Assembly: GCA_036000965.1 (NCBI GenBank)
Contig: DASYUT010000108.1
Location: 21,273-85,272, forward strand
Source of the DNA: Actinomycetes bacterium
GTDB taxonomy: Bacteria; Actinomycetota; CALGFH01
Direction: 5' to 3'
DNA length: 64,000 nt
Below are positions 41,263-52,694 of this stretch, piece by piece; within the stretch, counting starts at the first letter, position 1; each line of letters starts with the position of its first letter. The notes beneath the pieces are model-generated. The model did not search any database. It was not told the DNA's origin and saw only the letters and a program-made list of their open reading frames with translations. A program made the position numbers and the translations under genes.

Positions 41263-42390
41263 GTGTCCGTCCAGCCCGCCCGCCCCGACCGCCGCCCCGG
41301 AGGCCGGGCGCACCAGATCAGGACCACCCTGGCCCGCCGGGGCGCCCTTCGTGCCCTGCTGCCACCCGCCGACCTGGTCGCCATGCTGGTCACCAAGCCG
41401 GTCAACGTCCGTTACCTCACCGGCTTCTCGGGCAGCTACGGCGCGCTGCTGCTCTTCCACGACCGCACGATCTTCCTCACCGACCGCCGCTACGAGGCGC
41501 AGGCGGCGGCCGAGGTGGCCGGCGCCGAGATCGTGATGGCCGGCGGCGACCTGATCGCCGGGGTCGTGACCGTGCTCGGCAACGACGGCGAAGGGCTGGG
41601 GTTCGAGCCGAACGGGCTCACCTGGGGGATGGGGCAGCGGCTGCGCACCTCGCTGCCCGGGCGGGCCGTGGTGCCCGCCCCCGAGCTGGTCGAGGAGCTG
41701 CGCGTGGTCAAGGACGAGGAGGAGGTCGCGTCCATGCGCGAGGCGGCCCGGATCGGCACCACCGCCCTCGCCGGGCTGCTCGACACCTTGCGGGCCGGGA
41801 TGACCGAGCGCGAGGTCGCGCTCGACCTCGAGCTGTCGATGCGCCGGCTCGGCGGGGACGGCCTGGCCTTCGACCCGATCGTCGCCTTCGGGGAGCAGGC
41901 GGCTGAGCCGCACCACCGGCCGAACGACCGGGAGCTCGCCGCCGGCGACTTCGTCAAGCTCGACTTCGGCGCCCGGGTCGACGGCTACTGCTCCGACATG
42001 ACCCGCACAGTGGCCTTCGGCCGTACCTCCGAGCGCCAGCGCGAGGTCTACCAGCTGGTCCTCCGGGCCCAGGCGGCCGGGCTGGCCGCGCTGCGTCCCA
42101 GGGTCGTCGCGGGCGAGGTCGACCGCGCCTGCCGGGAGGTCATCGCCGACGCGGGCCTGGGCGACGCGTTCGTCCACCCCACCGGGCACGGCGTCGGGCT
42201 CCAGATCCACGAGGCGCCGTGGGTGCGCCCCGGAGCCGGTGGTAGCATCGCCAGCGGGACGCCAGTGACCGTCGAGCCAGGTGTCTACCTTCCCGGCTTC
42301 GGCGGCGTGCGGATCGAGGACCTTGCGGTCGTCCGTCCGGGCGGCCACGAGCTCCTCACCACTGCACCCAGGGAGCTCATCGAACTCTGA
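41263..42390 (+). CDS. pepP: Xaa-Pro aminopeptidase (M24B)
   Basis: A 375-residue metallopeptidase of the pita-bread fold, cleaving N-terminal residues next to proline. An N-terminal creatinase-like domain (NVRYLTGFSGSYGALLL) precedes the M24 domain. Metal ligands are in KLDFGARVDGYCSDMTRT (two Asp), HPTGHGVGLQIHE (His), VEPGVYLPGFGGVRIED (two Glu). Start GTG 41263 has GAGGAG at 41252-41257; ATG 41248 is also possible. The gene directly before efp is the usual actinobacterial neighbour. Confidence 0.92.
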   Translation: MSVQPARPDRRPGGRAHQIRTTLARRGALRALLPPADLVAMLVTKPVNVRYLTGFSGSYGALLLFHDRTIFLTDRRYEAQAAAEVAGAEIVMAGGDLIAGVVTVLGNDGEGLGFEPNGLTWGMGQRLRTSLPGRAVVPAPELVEELRVVKDEEEVASMREAARIGTTALAGLLDTLRAGMTEREVALDLELSMRRLGGDGLAFDPIVAFGEQAAEPHHRPNDRELAAGDFVKLDFGARVDGYCSDMTRTVAFGRTSERQREVYQLVLRAQAAGLAALRPRVVAGEVDRACREVIADAGLGDAFVHPTGHGVGLQIHEAPWVRPGAGGSIASGTPVTVEPGVYLPGFGGVRIEDLAVVRPGGHELLTTAPRELIEL

Positions 42391-42445
42391 CGGACGGACG
42401 GCCCGGCGCGCGGCGGAGCCGCTGGCAAGGCTTGAGGAGGCACCG

Positions 42446-43006
42446 ATGCCAACCACGAACGACCTGAAGAACGGGATGACCCTGAACATCGACGGCAACC
42501 TGATGAACGTGGTGGAGTTCCAGCACGTCAAGCCGGGCAAGGGTGGCGCCTTCGTGCGCACCAAGCTGAAGAACGTGCGCACCGGGCGGGTGCTCGACAA
42601 GACCTTCCGGGCCGCCGAGCCGGTCGAGGTGGCCATCCTGGAGAAGCGCGCGATGCAGTATCTCTACCGGGACGAGACCGGCTTCCACTTCATGGACACC
42701 GAGACCTACGAGCAGTCGGCGGTCGAGGCCGGAGCGGTCGGCGACGCCGCCAACTGGATGGTCGACGGCTCCACCCCCTACGTGACCTTCTACGAGGGCA
42801 GCGCGATCGGCGTGGAGCTGCCGGCCAGCGTCGAGCTGGCCGTGACCGGGACCGAGCCCGGCATCAAGGGCGACCGGGTCTCCGGGGCGACCAAGCCGGC
42901 CACGGTCGAGACCGGCTCGGTCGTGCAGGTGCCGCTGTTCGTCGAGACCGGCGACCGCATCAAGGTGGACACCCGCAGCGGCGCCTACCTGACCCGGGTG
43001 CAGTGA
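42446..43006 (+). CDS. efp: Elongation factor P
   Basis: A 186-residue EF-P that relieves ribosomes stalled at polyproline stretches. It has three beta-barrel domains: KOW-like N domain (LKNGMTLNIDGNLMNVVEFQ), the loop HVKPGKGGAFVRTKLKN carrying the lysine that reaches the peptidyl centre, and the OB domains ending IKVDTRSGAYLTRVQ. Start ATG 42446 with GAGGAGG upstream. The stop overlaps nusB (GTGA). Proteins in this window are proline-rich, so EF-P should be important. Confidence 0.97.
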   Translation: MPTTNDLKNGMTLNIDGNLMNVVEFQHVKPGKGGAFVRTKLKNVRTGRVLDKTFRAAEPVEVAILEKRAMQYLYRDETGFHFMDTETYEQSAVEAGAVGDAANWMVDGSTPYVTFYEGSAIGVELPASVELAVTGTEPGIKGDRVSGATKPATVETGSVVQVPLFVETGDRIKVDTRSGAYLTRVQ

Positions 43007-43443
43007 CCGACCCGCTCGCCCCGTCCGGGATGCGGTCGGCCGCCCGCCGGCGGGCCCTCGACATCCTCTACGAGGCCGACGTGCTCGAGCAGCCCATCCC
43101 CACCGTGCTCGCCCGCCACCTCGACCACCCCGAGGCCGAGCGCCTCGACCCCTACACAGTCGAGCTGGTCGCCGGGGTGGACCGCCGCCGCGGCGAGCTT
43201 GACGGTCGCATCGGGCGGGCCGCCGAGCACTGGACGGTCGAGCGGATGCCGCTGGTGGACCGCAACCTCCTCCGGCTCGCCATCTATGAGCTGGTGGCCC
43301 GGCCCGAGGTCCCGACCGCGGTGGTGCTGGACGAGGCAATCGAGCTGGCCAAGCTGCTGTCGACCGCCGACTCGGGCCGCTTCGTCAACGGCGTGCTCGG
43401 TCGCGTGGCCCGCGAGGTCCGCAACGCTCAAGCGCCTGGTTAG
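43003..43443 (+). CDS. nusB: Transcription antitermination factor NusB
   Basis: A 146-residue all-helical protein that binds boxA RNA with S10 during rRNA transcription. Conserved segments: RSAARRRALDILYEADVL, VERMPLVDRNLLRLAIYEL, and VPTAVVLDEAIELAKL ... GRFVNGVLGRVAREV. Start GTG 43003 overlaps the efp stop codon. It is the last gene of the aroC-to-nusB run. Confidence 0.96.
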   Translation: MTDPLAPSGMRSAARRRALDILYEADVLEQPIPTVLARHLDHPEAERLDPYTVELVAGVDRRRGELDGRIGRAAEHWTVERMPLVDRNLLRLAIYELVARPEVPTAVVLDEAIELAKLLSTADSGRFVNGVLGRVAREVRNAQAPG

Positions 43444-43458
43444 GTTCGAGGCGGTTGC

Positions 43459-43479
43459 TTGGCGGTCCCATCTCGCCAA
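43459..43479 (+). terminator. Weak hairpin after nusB
   Basis: TTGGCG (43459-43464) pairs with CGCCAA (43474-43479) over a 9-nt loop, 15 bases past the nusB stop. No T tract. The remaining 150 bases to the next gene hold a TTGACA (43495-43500) without a matching -10 and a duplicated GGGTACCAAnGAGA word. Confidence 0.35.
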
Positions 43480-43633
43480 TAGTGGCGGGCGAGCTTGACA
43501 CGGCAAGCTTCGATCCGGTCGAGGCACCCCAAGGCGCGCACCAGCGCCGATCGGGCCGGAGGGGTGCCCGGACGCCGTCGCCTGCCGCCGGGTACCAAAG
43601 AGACCGGGGTACCAAGGAGAGAAGGGGAGGCGC

Positions 43634-44140
43634 ATGCGGTCGTCCAGGCTCCTGCTGGTCGGGGGCGCGCTGGCCGTGCTGCTCCTGCGCCCGTCCGCCG
43701 CTGCTGCCGCCGCCGATGCCCAGGTCTACCTCGAGGACATGAGCTGCACCGGCATCGGCGCCGAGGGCGAGGGGCTCACGAAGGGCGTCGAGCTGGCGCT
43801 CACCCTCGTGAACAAGGACAACGGCACCGTGCTGTCGAAGCAGATGGTGACCACCTCGCCCGAGGGCGGGTTCAAGACCAGGCTCAAGGCCGACCTCAAC
43901 CAGGTCCTCGGGGTCCGCTTGGTGGTCGCGACCCCGGAGGGCAGCCGGCTGGTGTTCACCGAGCACGTCATGCGCGACGGGCACGCTATGTGCAGCCTGC
44001 CCGCCGGGGGCGCCCTGCCCTACACCGGGTCGCCCAACCGCGCCCCAGTCGTGCTCGCGGTGGCGGCCGTGCTCGTCGCCTTCGGGTCCTTCCTGGTCGC
44101 CGCCTTCGCCTACCGGGGGCGCCGGGTTCTGGCCCGGTAG
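43634..44140 (+). CDS. Secreted protein with LPYTG sortase signal
   Basis: A 168-residue exported protein. An N-terminal signal peptide (LLLVGGALAVLLLRPSAAAA) is followed by a small Ig-like domain with two Cys (MSCTGIG ... HAMCSLP). The end reads LPYTGSPNRAPVVLAVAAVL, then a hydrophobic helix and RGRR. The LPxTG-helix-basic tail is a sortase cell-wall sorting signal, so the product should be linked to peptidoglycan. No sortase gene is in the window. GGGGAGG precedes ATG 43634. Function unknown. Confidence 0.8.
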   Translation: MRSSRLLLVGGALAVLLLRPSAAAAAADAQVYLEDMSCTGIGAEGEGLTKGVELALTLVNKDNGTVLSKQMVTTSPEGGFKTRLKADLNQVLGVRLVVATPEGSRLVFTEHVMRDGHAMCSLPAGGALPYTGSPNRAPVVLAVAAVLVAFGSFLVAAFAYRGRRVLAR

Positions 44141-44153
44141 CGCTCGTTCCGCC

Positions 44154-44876
44154 ATGACTCCGACCGACCCGAAGCACCTGGCAGACCCGCGAGGGCCCTC
44201 GCCGCCGGTCCGCAACCCCGTCCTGATGGTCGCCGCGGGCAGCCTGCTCGTGGTCGTGCTCGCGGTGGCGATCGCTTGGGCGGTGCGTACCTCCGGGTCC
44301 CGTCCCGACCGCTCGCCTGCCGGCTCGCAGGCGGCCACCGCGACATCGGTGGCCACGGCCCCGCCCACGACCGCGGCCAAGGCCGGGCAGCAGCCGGGCA
44401 AGGAAGCAGAGGAGCACCTGATCGCCAATCCGAGCTTCGAGGCCAGCGTCGCCGGCTGGCGCCCGATCGGTACGGCGGTCCTCGAGCGCATCCCGACCGC
44501 CAAGGACGGCAAATGGTCGGTGAAGCTGGTCGGCGGCCAGGGGTCGGCAGCGGCGACCAGGGCCGGTATCGAGCACGCGGCCGTGCCGGTCGAGCCGGAC
44601 GTCAAGGTGAACCAGCTCTATGAGGCGGTCGTGTGGGTCCGCACCAGCAAGCCGGGCACCCTCGTCCAGGTCAACGTGGTCGAGTACGTCGACGGCCGCC
44701 GCTTCGCGGTCGACTCGGCAGGCACCGACCTCCGCAACACCGACTGGCGCCAGATCGAGGTCTACCATTACCTGCACCGGCCCGGCTCGCACCTGGTCGT
44801 GGAGGTGGTCGCCCCCGCCCTCCCGCGAGGCGAGAGCGTGCTCGTCGACAGCGTCAAGATGGAGCTGGAGCACTGA
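44154..44876 (+). CDS. Membrane-anchored protein with galactose-binding-like domain
   Basis: A 240-residue protein with one membrane helix (LMVAAGSLLVVVLAVAIAWA), a Thr/Ala linker and a C-terminal beta-sandwich region (EHLIANPSFEASVAGWRPIG ... VLVDSVKMELE). The NPSFE-GW start and the DSVKME end are typical of CBM/galactose-binding-like modules found on cell-surface proteins. It follows the LPYTG gene by 13 bases and is probably co-transcribed. The ligand is unknown. Confidence 0.7.
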   Translation: MTPTDPKHLADPRGPSPPVRNPVLMVAAGSLLVVVLAVAIAWAVRTSGSRPDRSPAGSQAATATSVATAPPTTAAKAGQQPGKEAEEHLIANPSFEASVAGWRPIGTAVLERIPTAKDGKWSVKLVGGQGSAAATRAGIEHAAVPVEPDVKVNQLYEAVVWVRTSKPGTLVQVNVVEYVDGRRFAVDSAGTDLRNTDWRQIEVYHYLHRPGSHLVVEVVAPALPRGESVLVDSVKMELEH

Positions 44877-44970
44877 GCAGCAGCGCAGAGGTCCGCACGG
44901 TACGTCGACGCGGCGACCAGAAAGGACTTGCGAGGCGACGGGGTGAGCCTTCTGGTGCCGTTTCAGGCCC

Positions 44971-45327
44971 TCAGGCGTGCTGGTGGTCGCCCGAGCCGTG
45001 GAGCAGGGCGCGCATCGCGTCGCGCAGGCCGTCGAGCGCACCGGCCGGCACCGTCACGTCGGCCCCGGCGACCTCGCCGATCCCCACGACGAACGCGTTC
45101 GGGCTGGTCGAGCGGAGCCGGCGGGCGATCGCCTCGGGGCGCGGGCCGGCCGCGCTCTCGTCCATGACCAGGAAGCGTGCCCGCCGCTCGACCGCCTCCC
45201 GGTAGGCGCCCTCGGGATCGGCCGCCTCGCCGACCACCTCCCACTCGGCGGCCACGGACGCCCGGCGCAGCTCGAGGCGGCGCTCCCGCTGGGCGGCGGC
45301 GACAACGATGCGGACGGCGGTGCACAC
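44971..45327 (-). CDS. Small response-regulator receiver-like protein
   Basis: A 118-residue single-domain protein from GTG 45327. The pattern of alternating strands and helices (VRIVVAAAQRERRLELRRAS, FLVMDESAA, AFVVGIGEV) resembles a CheY-like receiver with an Asp after beta-3 (VMDES). The acidic pocket at the start and the late Lys are missing, so phosphorylation is doubtful. No output domain. It is divergent from the ThuA gene and convergent with 44154-44876. Confidence 0.5.
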   Translation of the reverse strand: MCTAVRIVVAAAQRERRLELRRASVAAEWEVVGEAADPEGAYREAVERRARFLVMDESAAGPRPEAIARRLRSTSPNAFVVGIGEVAGADVTVPAGALDGLRDAMRALLHGSGDHQHA

Positions 45328-45469
45328 GTGGCAGGCTCCTGGCTCGTCGGGTCCGGTCGGCGCTCGTCAGGTCTGGTCGACAGCGGGCCACGGCCCGCCC
45401 CGCAGGGCGGACGGCCCGCGCGGTGACTATCCTACGGCGGGTCGGGAGCCCGGCGGGGAGGTGAGCGGG

Positions 45470-46315
45470 ATGGGAGCTGGACCGAGGCGACGCGCGGCGG
45501 CCGCGCTGGCAGCCCTCACGCTGGCCCTCGCCGGGACCGGCTGCGGGGAAGGCTCCCGCCCGCCGGACCGCACGGCGCCGCCGGAGACGGCCGCTCCGGC
45601 CGCCACCGGCGGCGGGCCGTTCCGGGTGCTCGTGTTCACCAGGACGGCCGGCTTCCGGCACCGGTCCATCGAGGACGGGGTCGCGGCGATCCGGCGCCTG
45701 GGGCAGCAGCACGGGTTCGGGGTCGACGACACCGCCGACGCCACCCGGATCGGCCAGGGCCTCGCCGCGTACCGGGCCGTCGTGTTCCTGTCCACCACCG
45801 GCGAGGTGCTCGACGGCGGCCAGCAGGCCGCCCTCCAGCGCTACCTCCGAGGCGGGGGCGGCTGGGTCGGCGTCCATGCCGCCGCCGACGCGGAGTACCA
45901 CTGGCCCTGGTACGGCGGGCTGGTCGGCGCCTGGTTCCGGCGCCACCCGGCCGTCCAGCGCGCCGTGGTCCTCACCGAGCCGGCCGCCGGCGCCACCGAG
46001 CCGGCCGCCGGCGCCCCGGCCGGGGCGTTGCCCCGGCGCTGGGAGCGCACCGACGAGTGGTACGACTTCAGGACCAACCCCCGCGGCCGGGTCCGGGTGC
46101 TCGCCACCCTCGACGAGTCGACCTACTCTGGCGGCGGGATGGGCGGCGACCACCCGATCGCCTGGTGCCACCGGTACGACGGCGGCCGGGCCTGGTACAC
46201 GGCCATGGGCCACACCAGCGAGAGCTTCCAGGAGCCGCTCTACCTCGTCCACCTGCTCGCCGGCATCCGCTACGCGGCCGGGGCCGGCGGGACCCGCTGC
46301 GGTCCGGGCGGGTAG
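45470..46315 (+). CDS. ThuA-like domain lipoprotein
   Basis: A 281-residue exported protein. The signal peptide ends ALTLALAGTGCGEGS, a lipobox-like site although the -3 residue is Gly. The mature part is a ThuA/GATase-like domain (VLVFTRTAGFRHRSIEDGVA, then YLRGGGGWVGVHAAADAEYH and WCHRYDGGRAWYTAMGHTSE), found in trehalose-utilisation and glycan-related proteins. A duplicated EPAAGA motif marks a short in-frame repeat near residue 172. Start ATG 45470 has GGGGAG upstream; the longer open frame to 45308 lacks a start signal. Confidence 0.8.
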   Translation: MGAGPRRRAAAALAALTLALAGTGCGEGSRPPDRTAPPETAAPAATGGGPFRVLVFTRTAGFRHRSIEDGVAAIRRLGQQHGFGVDDTADATRIGQGLAAYRAVVFLSTTGEVLDGGQQAALQRYLRGGGGWVGVHAAADAEYHWPWYGGLVGAWFRRHPAVQRAVVLTEPAAGATEPAAGAPAGALPRRWERTDEWYDFRTNPRGRVRVLATLDESTYSGGGMGGDHPIAWCHRYDGGRAWYTAMGHTSESFQEPLYLVHLLAGIRYAAGAGGTRCGPGG

Positions 46316-46340
46316 CCGGGCGACGGGAGGCCGGGCCGGC

Positions 46341-46497
46341 GATGGGGTCGGCCTCGGCCGCTTCCTGCTCCGGATGCTCCTCGGCAACCTCACCTGCGGC
46401 CTGTACACAACGCTCACGCTGGTGGCCGACGCGGGACGGCAACCGGCAAACGCTCGACGACAAGATCTTCTGGACGGTCGTCGTCAGGGCCCGGTAG
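46341..46497 (+). pseudogene. Frameshifted C-terminal fragment of an RDD-family protein
   Basis: In one frame 46341-46425 reads VGLGRFLLRMLLGNLTCGLY, a membrane helix. From about 46430 the next frame reads DGNRQTLDDKIFWTVVVRAR and stops at 46495. Together they match the end of RDD-domain membrane proteins (a helix followed by R-Q-x-x-x-D-K and TVVV). The shift falls around 46425-46435, and the N-terminal part is missing. It lies 25 bases after the ThuA gene. Confidence 0.55.
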
Positions 46498-49026
<2,529 letters not shown>

Positions 49027-49051
<25 letters not shown>

Positions 49052-49098
49052 CCCGGCCGGAGGGTGGCCGGGGAGGTGCCCAGGTGACCCGGCCCAGT
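49027..49098. repeat. 36-bp duplication of the pyrB-pyrC junction
   Basis: Two copies of a 36-bp unit containing GAGGTGCCCAGGTGACCCGG start at 49027 and 49063. The first GTGA holds the pyrB stop (49049-49051), and the second is the likely pyrC start (GTG 49084). Because 36 is a multiple of three, GTG 49048 is also in frame with pyrC. Confidence 0.9.
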
Positions 49099-50421
49099 GG
49101 TCGCCAGACGCGGCGGGGTGGGGCGGTGCTGCTCCGCGGCGGGCGGCTGGTCGACCCGGCCGGTGGCCACGACGGCCAGCACGACGTCCTGGTCCGGGAC
49201 GGCCTCGTCGCCGAGGTGGGGGAGGGCCTGGACGCGGCCGGCGCCAGCATCGTCGACTGCGGCGGGCTGGTGGTCAGCCCCGGCTTCTGCGACCTGCACG
49301 TCCACTTCCGGGAGCCGGGCCGGGAGGACGCCGAGACGATCGAGACCGGCTCGCGGGCGGCCGCGCTGGGCGGCTTCACTGCCGTGTGCCCGATGCCCAA
49401 CACCGACCCGGTGGCCGACAACGCCGGGGTGGTGGAGATGGTCGCCGCCCGCGGGCGCGAGGTCGGCCTGGTCGACGTGTTCCCGGTCGGAGCGGTCACC
49501 GTGGGCCAGCGCGGCGCTGAGCTGGCCGAGCTGGGGGCGATGGCCCGGTCCGCAGCCGCGGTCGACTGCTTCTCCGACGACGGCCGGCCGATCCGGGAGG
49601 CCCGCCTGCTGCGGCTGGCCCTCGAGTACGTGCGCGCCTTCGACGCGGTCGTCGCCGACCACGCCGAGGACGCCTCGCTGACCGACGGCGCCCAGATGCA
49701 CGAGGGGGAGGTCTCGGCCATCCTCGGGCTGCAGGGCTGGCCGGCCGCTGCCGAGGAGATGGTGGTCGCCCGCGACCTGCTGCTCGCCGAGCTGACCGGC
49801 GGCCGCCTGCACCTGTGCCATGTCTCGACCGCCAACGCGGTCGAGCTGATCCGGGCGGCCAAGGCCCGCGGGGTGCGAGTGACCGCCGAGGCGACGCCTC
49901 ACCATTTCACCCTCACCGACGAGGCGGCCCGCTCCTACGACCCGGTGTTCAAGGTCAACCCGCCCCTGCGCGAGAAGACCGACGTCGAGGCGGTCCGCGT
50001 CGGCCTGGCCGACGGCACCCTGGACGCGATCGCCACCGACCACGCCCCCCACGCCCGCGAGGACAAGGAGGTCGAGTGGGCGGCCGCCCCGCCCGGGATG
50101 CTCGGGCTCGAGACCGCCCTCGCGCTCGCCCTCACCGAGCTGGTCGAGCCCGGCTTCCTCACCCTGGCCCAGATGGTCGAGCGCCTCACCGCCGGCCCGG
50201 CCCGCTGCCGGCGCCTGCCCGGCCACGGCGGCCCGCTGGCGGCCGGGGCCCCGGCCAACCTGGCCGTGTTCGACCCGGCGGCACGCTGGACGGTGGACGC
50301 GGGGAGGCTGGCCAGCCGCGCCCGCAACACGCCCTACCACGGGCGCGAGCTGACCGGCCGGGTTGTCCACGTCCTGCTGCGGGGCAGGTTCACCGTCCGC
50401 GACGGGCAGGTGACCCGGTGA
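49084..50421 (+). CDS. pyrC: Dihydroorotase
   Basis: A 445-residue class I dihydroorotase that closes carbamoyl-aspartate to dihydroorotate. Metal-site motifs: FCDLHVHFREPGREDAETIE, RLHLCHVSTANAVELI, TAEATPHHFTLTD, and ATDHAPHAREDKE with the catalytic Asp. Start is GTG 49084 (GGGGAGG upstream), or GTG 49048 if the duplicated junction is translated, adding 12 residues. The stop region is itself duplicated (an 18-bp shift of TGAGGGTGCACC at 50419 and 50437). Confidence 0.95.
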   Translation: MTRPSGRQTRRGGAVLLRGGRLVDPAGGHDGQHDVLVRDGLVAEVGEGLDAAGASIVDCGGLVVSPGFCDLHVHFREPGREDAETIETGSRAAALGGFTAVCPMPNTDPVADNAGVVEMVAARGREVGLVDVFPVGAVTVGQRGAELAELGAMARSAAAVDCFSDDGRPIREARLLRLALEYVRAFDAVVADHAEDASLTDGAQMHEGEVSAILGLQGWPAAAEEMVVARDLLLAELTGGRLHLCHVSTANAVELIRAAKARGVRVTAEATPHHFTLTDEAARSYDPVFKVNPPLREKTDVEAVRVGLADGTLDAIATDHAPHAREDKEVEWAAAPPGMLGLETALALALTELVEPGFLTLAQMVERLTAGPARCRRLPGHGGPLAAGAPANLAVFDPAARWTVDAGRLASRARNTPYHGRELTGRVVHVLLRGRFTVRDGQVTR

Positions 50422-50449
50422 GGGTGCACCACCCGCTGAGGGTGCACCG

Positions 50450-51049
50450 ATGAGCTGGGCGTTCAGCCTGCTCGTGGTCGCGGCCCTGGCCGGGCTGGCC
50501 ACCTGGCTGGTGCTGGGCGCGGTGCGGCGGACCGCTCGGCGGCAGCAGCAGGGCCTGCCGCCCCTGCCCGAGTGCCCACCGGCTGCCGGCGCGCCCGGGT
50601 CCGCCGCCGGTATGCCCGGGTCTGGCTCCGCCGCGGGTGTACCCGGGTCTGGGTCCGCCGCCGGCGCGCACGGGTCAGCGTCTCCCGCTGGCGCGCCCGG
50701 CGTGCTGCTCGAGGCGGCCGGCGCCCGCTACCTGGGCACCACCTACGCGCCCTCGACCGTGCGCCGCTTCTCTGGCTACGGCCTGCTCGGCCGCACGGTC
50801 GTCGGCCTCGCCCTGGATCCGTCCGGGCTCCGCGTGGACCGGGGTGCCGCCGGCGCCTGGTGCATTCCGGCCGAAGTCCTGCAGGGCGCCGAGGTCGCCA
50901 CCCACCACGCCGGCAAGGCGGTGTACGCGCCCCGGGTGCTGGTGGTCGACTGGCGGCTCGGCGGCACCGGCCTCCGCTCCGGCTTCGTCCTCGACGAGGC
51001 TACCGCCGCCGACTGGGCCTCGCGCCTTGACGCCCTGGTGGTCCGATGA
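50450..51049 (+). CDS. Membrane protein between pyrC and carA (PH-like domain)
   Basis: A 199-residue bitopic protein: an N-terminal membrane helix ([20 protein letters not shown]), a Gly/Ser/Ala linker made of PGSGSAAG repeats, then a beta-rich domain ([20 protein letters not shown] ... [20 protein letters not shown]). An equivalent membrane protein sits between pyrC and carA in mycobacteria and many other actinobacteria; its role in pyrimidine synthesis, if any, is unknown. ATG 50450; the stop overlaps carA (ATGA). A 27-bp DNA repeat near 50597-50680 encodes the linker. Confidence 0.7.
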   Translation: MSWAFSLLVVAALAGLATWLVLGAVRRTARRQQQGLPPLPECPPAAGAPGSAAGMPGSGSAAGVPGSGSAAGAHGSASPAGAPGVLLEAAGARYLGTTYAPSTVRRFSGYGLLGRTVVGLALDPSGLRVDRGAAGAWCIPAEVLQGAEVATHHAGKAVYAPRVLVVDWRLGGTGLRSGFVLDEATAADWASRLDALVVR

Positions 51050-52197
51050 TGCGGGCGGGCGCACCCCAGACGGTGCCCGGGCCGGAGGGGCGCCAGGCGC
51101 GGGCCGCGCTGCTGGTGCTCGAGGACGGGACCGCGTTCCGGGGGGAGGCGTTCGCGGGCGGCGGGACGGTAGCCGGGGAGGTGGTGTTCAACACGGCCAT
51201 GAGCGGCTACCAGGAGGTGCTCACCGACCCGTCCTACCACGGGCAGCTGGTGTGCATGGCCGCCCCCGAGGTGGGCAACTACGGCACCACCGCGGCCGAC
51301 GCCGAGTCCGACCGGGTGCAGGTGGCGGCGTTCCTTGTCCGCCAGGCGGCCAGGCGCCCGTCGAGCTGGCGGGCCGAGCGCAGCCTGGCCGAGGAGCTGG
51401 AGGCGGCCAGGGTGCCCGGGGTCGAGGGCCTGGACACGCGGCGGCTGGTCCGCCACCTGCGCACCGCCGGGGCGATGCGGGGCGCGCTGTCCACCGAGAC
51501 CGGCGACGCCGAGGCCCTGCGCCGGCTCGCCCTGGACGCACCCGACCCGACCGGCCTCGCCCTGGTCGACAGGGTGACGCGCGCCGACCCCGTGGAGCTG
51601 CCCGCCGACGGGGAGGAGCGCTACCGGGTCGTGCTCTACGACTTCGGGGCCAAGGCCAACATCGGCCGGCGGCTGCGCCGGCTCGGCGCCCGGGTGCGGG
51701 TGGTGCCCGCGTCGACGCCGGCCGCCGACGTGCTTGCCTGGAAGCCGGACGGCGTGATGCTGTCCAACGGCCCGGGCGACCCGGCCACCGTCGTGGGTGG
51801 TGTGGCGGCGACCGCCGGGCTGCTCGGGCGGGTGCCGCTCTTCGGCATCTGCCTCGGCCACCAGCTCCTCGGCCTCGCCGTGGGCGGGCGGACCATGCGC
51901 CTGCCCTTCGGGCACCGGGGCGTGAACCAGCCGGTCGTCGAGGTGGTCACCGGCCGGGTCGCGGTCACCAGCCACAACCACGGGTTCGCGGTCGACGCCC
52001 AGAGCCTGCCGGCCAGCGTCCGGATCACCTACCGCAACGCCAACGACGGAGTGGTCGAGGGCCTGGAATGCCTCGACGCGCCCGCCTTCTCGGTCCAGTA
52101 CCACCCGGAGGCCGCCCCCGGCCCCCACGACGCCCACCCGCTGTTCCAGCGCTTCGCCATCACGATGGACGCCGGCCGGCTCCATCGCTCCGGGTAG
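51046..52197 (+). CDS. carA: Carbamoyl-phosphate synthase small (glutaminase) subunit
   Basis: A 383-residue glutamine amidotransferase supplying ammonia to CarB. N-terminal CPSase domain: [20 protein letters not shown]. Class I glutaminase: LSNGPGDP, catalytic Cys in [23 protein letters not shown] and SHNHGFAVD, and the His/Glu in [12 protein letters not shown]. Start ATG 51046 overlaps the previous stop. Its product feeds both arginine and pyrimidine synthesis. Confidence 0.97.
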   Translation: MMRAGAPQTVPGPEGRQARAALLVLEDGTAFRGEAFAGGGTVAGEVVFNTAMSGYQEVLTDPSYHGQLVCMAAPEVGNYGTTAADAESDRVQVAAFLVRQAARRPSSWRAERSLAEELEAARVPGVEGLDTRRLVRHLRTAGAMRGALSTETGDAEALRRLALDAPDPTGLALVDRVTRADPVELPADGEERYRVVLYDFGAKANIGRRLRRLGARVRVVPASTPAADVLAWKPDGVMLSNGPGDPATVVGGVAATAGLLGRVPLFGICLGHQLLGLAVGGRTMRLPFGHRGVNQPVVEVVTGRVAVTSHNHGFAVDAQSLPASVRITYRNANDGVVEGLECLDAPAFSVQYHPEAAPGPHDAHPLFQRFAITMDAGRLHRSG

Positions 52198-52211
52198 AGA
52201 GGGAGCACGCC

Positions 52212-52694
52212 ATGGCAGACGAGCAGCGCACGTTCCGAGCCCTCGGCGGGGTCGACGAGGGGACCCTGCCCCCGGCCGGCGAGGTCGCCGACGCCCTGCG
52301 GGCCGAGTTCGACCGCGCCCTGGTGCTCAAGGCGAGCCTGCGGGGCGAGGCCGAGGCGCCCGTCTCGCCCACTGGGCGGCGCACCACCGCCGCCGACGAG
52401 GCCAAGCTGCGCACGCTCGTAGCCAGCGTCGAGGGGGCGAGCCGGTTCGCGATCCGGCTCCGCCTGCTCGCCCCCGCCCAGGTGCGCGCCCTCTGGGCCG
52501 AGGCCATCCGCAAGGGCCTGTACGACGGCTGGGATGCCGGCCAGTCCGCCTACACCCATGCAGCCGCCGAGGCGGCGGGCGGGGAGCCGGGAGCCACTGG
52601 CCGGGCGGGCGGGGAGCCGGATCCGGCGGCTGACCGGCTGGGGCCGCCGGCCGCCCGCGAGGCGCGCGACCCCGTGCTCGGACCGGAGGGCTGA
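52212..52694 (+). CDS. Uncharacterised protein between carA and carB
   Basis: A 160-residue soluble protein I do not recognise. It is mostly helical and charged ([58 protein letters not shown]). The Gly/Pro-rich tail contains a duplicated GGEP unit encoded by a repeated GGCGGGCGGGGAGCCGG word. GAGGGAGC lies before ATG 52212, and the stop overlaps carB (TGATG), so it is translated with the pathway genes. Absence from better-known actinobacterial pyr operons makes it a candidate lineage-specific partner. Confidence 0.65.
   Translation: MADEQRTFRALGGVDEGTLPPAGEVADALRAEFDRALVLKASLRGEAEAPVSPTGRRTTAADEAKLRTLVASVEGASRFAIRLRLLAPAQVRALWAEAIRKGLYDGWDAGQSAYTHAAAEAAGGEPGATGRAGGEPDPAADRLGPPAAREARDPVLGPEG

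Noticed and set aside
39529..42636. 1035-codon open frame on the minus strand
   Set aside because: It is the antisense shadow of aroB, aroQ and pepP in high-GC DNA; composition is dominated by Gly/Arg/Pro/His without domain motifs.
43495..43500. TTGACA upstream of the LPYTG gene as a promoter
   Set aside because: No acceptable -10 hexamer at 15-19 bases.
50637..52211. Long plus-strand open frame ending at 52694
   Set aside because: Only the last 160 codons, from ATG 52212, look like protein; the rest runs out of phase through carA and the membrane protein gene.
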